A stretch of DNA of 36,150 nucleotides from PBB1 sp031380885 (GTDB lineage Bacteria; Pseudomonadota; Gammaproteobacteria; Burkholderiales; Burkholderiaceae_C). Under the pieces are notes generated by a model. That model had not been told where the DNA came from. It searched no databases and worked only from the letters and a program-made list of their open reading frames with translations. The number at the start of each line of letters is the position of its first letter. Positions within the stretch are counted from its first letter, which is position 1. The position numbers and the translations under genes are program-made. Shown one piece after another: positions 31,589-36,150 of the stretch. The stretch lies in NCBI GenBank assembly GCA_031380885.1, contig JANMXL010000220.1, positions 1-36,150 on the forward strand, given 5' to 3'.

Positions 31589-34500
31589 GAAAGCCAAGGC
31601 TGTGCCCTCGATGCGTGTGGTCGTGGTCACGATGGACAGCCACCTGGCCAGTGCCACTGAGCGCGCGAACCGCACCCTGGCGCAATCGATTCCCGGCCTC
31701 CACCTGAGCGTGCACGCGGCGGCCGAATGGGGCGACGACCCGAAGGCGCTCGATCGCTGCAAGGCCGACATCGAGCAGGGCGACATCGTGATCGCCGCCA
31801 TGCTTTTCTTAGAAGACCACTTCATGCCGATCCTGCCGACGCTGCAGGCACGCCGCGAGCACTGCGATGCGATGGTCTGCGCGATGTCCGCTGGCGAAGT
31901 GACCAAGCTGACGCGCATGGGCAAGTTCGACATGACCGCGCCGGCCACTGGCGCGATGGCTTTCCTGAAGCGCCTGCGTGGCAAGCCGCCCGGCAAGGAC
32001 GATGGCAACAAGGGCACCGCCGGCGCGCAGCAGATGAAAACGCTGCGCATGCTGCCGAAGATCCTGCGCTTCATTCCCGGCACGGCGCAAGACGTGCGGG
32101 CGTATTTCCTGACGCTGCAGTACTGGCTGGCCGGCTCCGAGCAGAACATCTCGAACATGGTCCACTTCTTGGTGGACCGCTATGCCGACGGCCCCCGCAA
32201 GAACCTGCGCGGGATTGCCAAGACGCACGAGCCGGTCGAGTACCCGGAAGTCGGCGTCTACCACCCGAAGATGAGCGACGAGCGCTCGGTCGGCCACATG
32301 TCGGCGCATCTCGACGCGCTGCCCACCTTCGCCACCACCGGCAAGCGCGGCAGCGTTGGCCTGCTGCTGATGCGCTCGTACCTGCTGGCCGGCAATGCCG
32401 ACCACTACAACGGCGTGATCACCGCGCTCGAAGCACGCGGTCTGCGCGTGGTGCCGGCGTTCGCCACGGGCCTCGATCAGCGCCCTGCCATCGACGCCTA
32501 TTTCTACGCCGACGGGCGCCCGCAGATCGATGCGCTGGTCTCGCTCACTGGCTTCTCGTTGGTCGGCGGCCCGGCCTACAACGACGCGAAAGCGGCCGAA
32601 GAGATCCTCGCCAAGCTCGACGTGCCCTACCTCGCGGTGCACCCGGTCGAGTTCCAGACGCTGGATCAGTGGGGCGGCTCGTCGCGCGGTCTGCTGCCGG
32701 TCGAGTCGACCATCATGGTCGCGATTCCTGAGCTCGACGGCGCCACCGGCTCGATGGTCTTCGGCGGCCGCGGCAGTGCCACCCACATCGCCTGCACCGG
32801 CTGCGCGCACGCCTGCAAGTTCGAGAACATTGTCGATTCGCACGACATGCACAGCTGTATCGAGCGCGCCGACGCACTGGCCGCGCGTGTTGGCAAGCTG
32901 GTCGATCTGCGGCGCTCGCAACGCGCAGAACGCAAGGTCGCCGCAGTGGTGTTCAACTTCCCGCCGAATGCAGGCGCCACCGGCACCGCCGCCTTCCTGT
33001 CGGTGTTCGAGTCTCTGTTCAACGTGATGCAGGCGATGAAGCGCGAGGGCTACACCATCGAGGTGCCCGCCAGCGTCGACGAACTGCGTGAACGCATCAT
33101 CACCGGCAATGCCGAGCGCTTCGGCGCCATGGCCAATGTGCATGCCCGCATCCCGGCCGACGACCATGTGCGCCGCGAGAAACACCTGAAGGACATCGAG
33201 GCTCAGTGGGGCCCAGCGCCGGGCAAGCAACAAAGCGACGGCAGCCACATCTTTGTGCTGGGCGAGCGCTTCGGCAATGTCTTCGTCGGCATCCAGCCGG
33301 CGTTCGGCTATGAAGGCGATCCGATGCGCCTGCTGTTCGAACAAGGCTTTGCGCCAACGCATGCGTTCTCGGCCTTCTACCGCTGGCTGCGCGAGGATTT
33401 CGGCGCCAACGCGGTGCTGCATTTCGGTACCCACGGTGCGCTCGAATTCATGCCGGGCAAGCAAAGCGGCATGTCGGCCAGCTGCTGGCCCGATCGGCTG
33501 ATCGGCGACCTGCCGAACCTGTACCTGTACGCCTCAAACAACCCGTCCGAAGGCACGATCGCCAAGCGCCGTGCAGCCGCCACGCTGATCAGCTATCTGA
33601 CCCCGCCGGTGGCGCAAGCCGGCCTGTACAAGGGCCTGGTCGACCTGAAAGACCTGCTGGAGCGCTTCCGCGGCCTCGAACCGCACGAACAGGCCGAGCG
33701 CGACGAGCTCAGCGTGATGATCCAGAGTCAGGCTGTGGCTCTCGAACTGGCCACCGCCGAGCCCGCCTGGGGCGTAGATGCAGAGGCACGCATCGCCCGT
33801 TTGAACGGCGCCGTCCTTGAAGTCGAGTACACGCTGATCCCCTACGGACTCCATGTGGTCGGACAAGCACCCAGCCCGGCCGAACGGGTGGATCTGCTGC
33901 TGTCGTGCGCCGAGGCCTCGCATGGTGCACGGCCCGACCGTGCGCTGATCGAAGCGCTGGTCGCTGGGCAAACGGCTGAGCAGGCACTTGCCAGCTCCTT
34001 GACCACATCGGACGCTGAGACGCTGGCCCTGCTGAAGGAGCTGTCGGCCACCGACGCGCTGATGGCGGAAGACCACGAAATCAACGGCATCCTGCACGCC
34101 CTCGACGGCCGCTTCCTGCGCCCTGCGCCGGGCGGTGATCTGCTGCGCACGCCGGCCATCTTGCCGACCGGGCGCAACCTGCATGGCTTCGATCCGTTCC
34201 GCATCCCGAGCGCCTACGCGGTGAAGGATGGCGCGCGACAAGCTGACCGCCTGCTGGACAAGCACATGGCCAGCGGGCATGCCTTTCCCGAATCGATCGC
34301 GATGGTGCTGTGGGGCACCGACAACCTGAAGAGCGAAGGCGGCCCGATCGCCCAGGCGCTTGCGTTGATGGGTGCCCGCCCCCGCTTCGACAGCTATGGC
34401 CGGCTGGCGGGCGCCGAACTGATTCCGGTCGAGCAGCTCGGCCGGCCGCGGGTTGACGTGATCATCACCCTGTCAGGCATCTTCCGCGACCTGCTGCCAC

Positions 34501-35405
34501 TGCAGATCAAGCTGCTCGCCGAGGCCGCGTTCATGGCCGCCAGCGCGGTCGAACCGCTGGAACAGAACTTCATCCGCAAGCATGCGCTGGCCTACATGGC
34601 CGAGCATGGTGGCGACCTGGAGACCGCATCGCTGCGGGTGTTCGGCAACGCCGAAGGCGCCTACGGTTCCAACGTCAACAGCCTGGTCGACAACAGCCGC
34701 TGGGAAGACGGCGACGACCTCGCCGAGACCTACAGCCGCCGAAAGGGCTTCGCCTACGGTCGTGGTGGTCGCCCGGTGCAGCAGGCGCAGTTGCTGCAAA
34801 GCGTGCTGTCGGGTGTGAACCTGGCTTACCAGAACCTTGATTCGGTCGAGCTCGGCGTCACCACCGTCGACACCTACTTCGACACGCTGGGCGGCATCAG
34901 CCGCGCGATCAAGCGGGCCAAGACGAACAAGGAAGGTGCCGATGCGGAGATGGCACCGGTGTACATCGGCGACCAGACCCGCGACGCCGACGGCGGCGGC
35001 ACGGTGCGCACCTTGACCGAGCAGGTGGCGCTCGAAACCCGCACGCGCATGCTGAACCCGAAGTGGTACGAAGGCATGCTGAAGCACGGCTACGAAGGGG
35101 TGCGCCAGATTGAGGTGCACCTGACCAACACAATGGGCTGGTCGGCAACGACGGGCCAAGTGCAACCGTGGGTGTATCAGCAGTTGAGCGAGACCTTCAT
35201 GCTCGACCCCGAGATGCGCGAGCGTCTCGCGAAGCTGAACCCGACCGCATCGGCGCGGGTGGCCAATCGGCTGCTTGAAGCGTCCGAGCGCAAGTTCTGG
35301 ACACCGGACGCCAAGATGCTCGACGCATTGCGCCGCGCCGGTGAAGAGCTCGAAGACCGGCTCGAAGGTGTTTTTTCTGATTCCCGCGAAGGAGCTCACG
35401 CATGA
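31560..35405 (+). CDS. bchH: Magnesium chelatase subunit H
   Basis: Porphyrin-binding large subunit that, with BchI and BchD (not in the window), inserts Mg2+ into protoporphyrin IX, the first committed step. The 1281-aa length is normal for BchH/CobN-type proteins. Landmarks: an N-terminal domain with VVVVTMDSHLASA, GYEGDPMRLLFEQGFAPTHAFSAFY and VLHFGTHGALEFMPGKQSGMS in the middle, and FGNAEGAYGSNVNSLVDNSRW towards the C-terminus. ATG 31560 lies inside bchB in another frame (29-nt overlap), and the stop overlaps bchL as ATGA, so expression of all four enzymes is tightly coupled. Confidence 0.98.
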   Translation: MTPKPISVVEKAKAVPSMRVVVVTMDSHLASATERANRTLAQSIPGLHLSVHAAAEWGDDPKALDRCKADIEQGDIVIAAMLFLEDHFMPILPTLQARREHCDAMVCAMSAGEVTKLTRMGKFDMTAPATGAMAFLKRLRGKPPGKDDGNKGTAGAQQMKTLRMLPKILRFIPGTAQDVRAYFLTLQYWLAGSEQNISNMVHFLVDRYADGPRKNLRGIAKTHEPVEYPEVGVYHPKMSDERSVGHMSAHLDALPTFATTGKRGSVGLLLMRSYLLAGNADHYNGVITALEARGLRVVPAFATGLDQRPAIDAYFYADGRPQIDALVSLTGFSLVGGPAYNDAKAAEEILAKLDVPYLAVHPVEFQTLDQWGGSSRGLLPVESTIMVAIPELDGATGSMVFGGRGSATHIACTGCAHACKFENIVDSHDMHSCIERADALAARVGKLVDLRRSQRAERKVAAVVFNFPPNAGATGTAAFLSVFESLFNVMQAMKREGYTIEVPASVDELRERIITGNAERFGAMANVHARIPADDHVRREKHLKDIEAQWGPAPGKQQSDGSHIFVLGERFGNVFVGIQPAFGYEGDPMRLLFEQGFAPTHAFSAFYRWLREDFGANAVLHFGTHGALEFMPGKQSGMSASCWPDRLIGDLPNLYLYASNNPSEGTIAKRRAAATLISYLTPPVAQAGLYKGLVDLKDLLERFRGLEPHEQAERDELSVMIQSQAVALELATAEPAWGVDAEARIARLNGAVLEVEYTLIPYGLHVVGQAPSPAERVDLLLSCAEASHGARPDRALIEALVAGQTAEQALASSLTTSDAETLALLKELSATDALMAEDHEINGILHALDGRFLRPAPGGDLLRTPAILPTGRNLHGFDPFRIPSAYAVKDGARQADRLLDKHMASGHAFPESIAMVLWGTDNLKSEGGPIAQALALMGARPRFDSYGRLAGAELIPVEQLGRPRVDVIITLSGIFRDLLPLQIKLLAEAAFMAASAVEPLEQNFIRKHALAYMAEHGGDLETASLRVFGNAEGAYGSNVNSLVDNSRWEDGDDLAETYSRRKGFAYGRGGRPVQQAQLLQSVLSGVNLAYQNLDSVELGVTTVDTYFDTLGGISRAIKRAKTNKEGADAEMAPVYIGDQTRDADGGGTVRTLTEQVALETRTRMLNPKWYEGMLKHGYEGVRQIEVHLTNTMGWSATTGQVQPWVYQQLSETFMLDPEMRERLAKLNPTASARVANRLLEASERKFWTPDAKMLDALRRAGEELEDRLEGVFSDSREGAHA

Positions 35406-36150
35406 GCACGACAACGTTTCCCATCCCAGACATCAAGAACCCAGGCGTGCGCAAGAACCTGCGCCTCGACGGCGAGGGCAGCGTTCAGGTCGAGCTCGAC
35501 CCGAACCTGAAGATCGGCACCGCCAAGGTGTTCGCGATCTACGGCAAGGGCGGCATCGGCAAGAGCACGACCAGCAGCAACCTGTCGGCCGCGTTCTCGA
35601 AGCTCGGCAAGCGCGTGCTGCAGATCGGCTGCGACCCGAAACACGACTCGACCTTCACGTTGACGAAGAAGATGCTGCCGACCGTGATCGACGTGCTGGA
35701 GACGGTCGACTTCCATGCCGAAGAGTTGCGCGTCGAAGATTTCGTCTTCCCCGGCTACAACGGCGTGATGTGCGTTGAGGCCGGCGGTCCACCCGCCGGC
35801 ACTGGCTGCGGCGGCTACGTGGTCGGCCAGACCGTGAAGCTGCTGAAGGAACACCACCTGCTCGAAGACACCGACGTGGTCATCTTCGATGTGCTGGGCG
35901 ACGTCGTCTGCGGTGGCTTCGCAGCCCCGCTGCAGCATGCCGACCGCGCGCTGATCGTCACCGCCAATGACTTCGATTCGATCTTCGCGATGAACCGCAT
36001 CGTGCAGGCCATCGGCGCCAAGGCGAAGAACTACAACGTGCGCCTGGGCGGCGTGATCGCCAACCGCAGCGCGGCCACCGACCAGATCGACAAGTACAAC
36101 AACAAGATCGGCCTGAAGCTGGCGGCGCACTTCCCCGACCTGGACGTGAT
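35402..36150 (+). CDS. bchL: Light-independent protochlorophyllide reductase, iron-protein subunit L (partial)
   Basis: NifH-like ATPase that passes electrons to BchN-BchB. 249 codons are visible before the window ends; the full protein should be about 300 aa. The P-loop GKGGIGKST is at 48-56, the switch region GCDPKHDST near 76-84, and the two cysteines that bind the bridging [4Fe-4S] cluster are Cys136 (GTGCGG) and Cys170 (VVCGGF). The first 40 residues form the usual flexible extension of BchL, absent from NifH. ATG 35402 overlaps the bchH stop. The frame is intact up to the edge. Confidence 0.98.
   Translation, partial: MSTTTFPIPDIKNPGVRKNLRLDGEGSVQVELDPNLKIGTAKVFAIYGKGGIGKSTTSSNLSAAFSKLGKRVLQIGCDPKHDSTFTLTKKMLPTVIDVLETVDFHAEELRVEDFVFPGYNGVMCVEAGGPPAGTGCGGYVVGQTVKLLKEHHLLEDTDVVIFDVLGDVVCGGFAAPLQHADRALIVTANDFDSIFAMNRIVQAIGAKAKNYNVRLGGVIANRSAATDQIDKYNNKIGLKLAAHFPDLDV

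Noticed and set aside
29930..33464. Two long minus-strand open frames opposite bchB and bchH
   Set aside because: Antisense shadows of well-identified genes, Arg/His-rich.
1..36150. tRNA, rRNA and CRISPR arrays
   Set aside because: None recognised on either strand by eye; in particular the island is at guaA and not at a tRNA gene.

Overview
The window comes from a GC-rich, phototrophic betaproteobacterium of the Rubrivivax type (order Burkholderiales). The evidence is a photosynthesis gene cluster with bchP-bchG, crtI-crtB, crtA-crtD-crtC, ppsR and bchF-N-B-H-L together. It is flanked by housekeeping blocks typical of Burkholderiales: guaB/guaA, ratA-rnfH/smpB, rimO, metC and phaR. The species cannot be fixed from sequence alone.

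Region 1 (1-3446) is the end of an integrated element. A P4-type tyrosine recombinase sits directly behind the 3' end of guaA, a known integration hotspot, with short direct and inverted repeats between them. The visible cargo is a ubiquitin-like conjugation cassette: the tail of a probable multi-ubiquitin-like protein, an E1-like ThiF/DUF6791 adenylyltransferase starting at TTG inside that gene, and a Cys/His-rich DUF6527 protein. The rest of the element lies to the left of the window.

Region 2 (3447-14917) is chromosomal backbone. guaB, an MFS exporter and guaA form one minus-strand unit. A DUF4124 protein follows, then ratA-rnfH, divergent from smpB. The smpB 3' end is tandemly duplicated. 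A coupled run of rimO, metC and an acyltransferase comes next, then phaR with a possible autoregulatory site, and a Tat-exported HiPIP.

Region 3 (15017-36150) is the photosynthesis cluster. bchG, a PucC-family protein, bchP and a small membrane protein run leftward from a compact divergent promoter that also serves crtI-crtB; a PpsR-type TGT-N12-ACA box lies across it. On the minus strand stand ppaA/aerR (a B12-binding photoreceptor/antirepressor), ppsR and crtA-crtD-crtC. crtC has no usable start near its conserved N-terminus and may begin deep inside crtD. After a gene-free gap of about 0.6 kb, a second promoter with a palindromic PpsR-like site drives bchF-bchN-bchB-bchH-bchL, most of which overlap end to start. 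bchL is cut by the window edge.

Together these genes cover phytoene synthesis and desaturation, the spheroidene/spirilloxanthin branch, Mg chelation, dark protochlorophyllide reduction, C3-vinyl hydration and bacteriochlorophyll esterification/tail reduction, with their redox/light regulators alongside. crtE, crtF, the chlorin reductase genes and the puf genes are not in this window.
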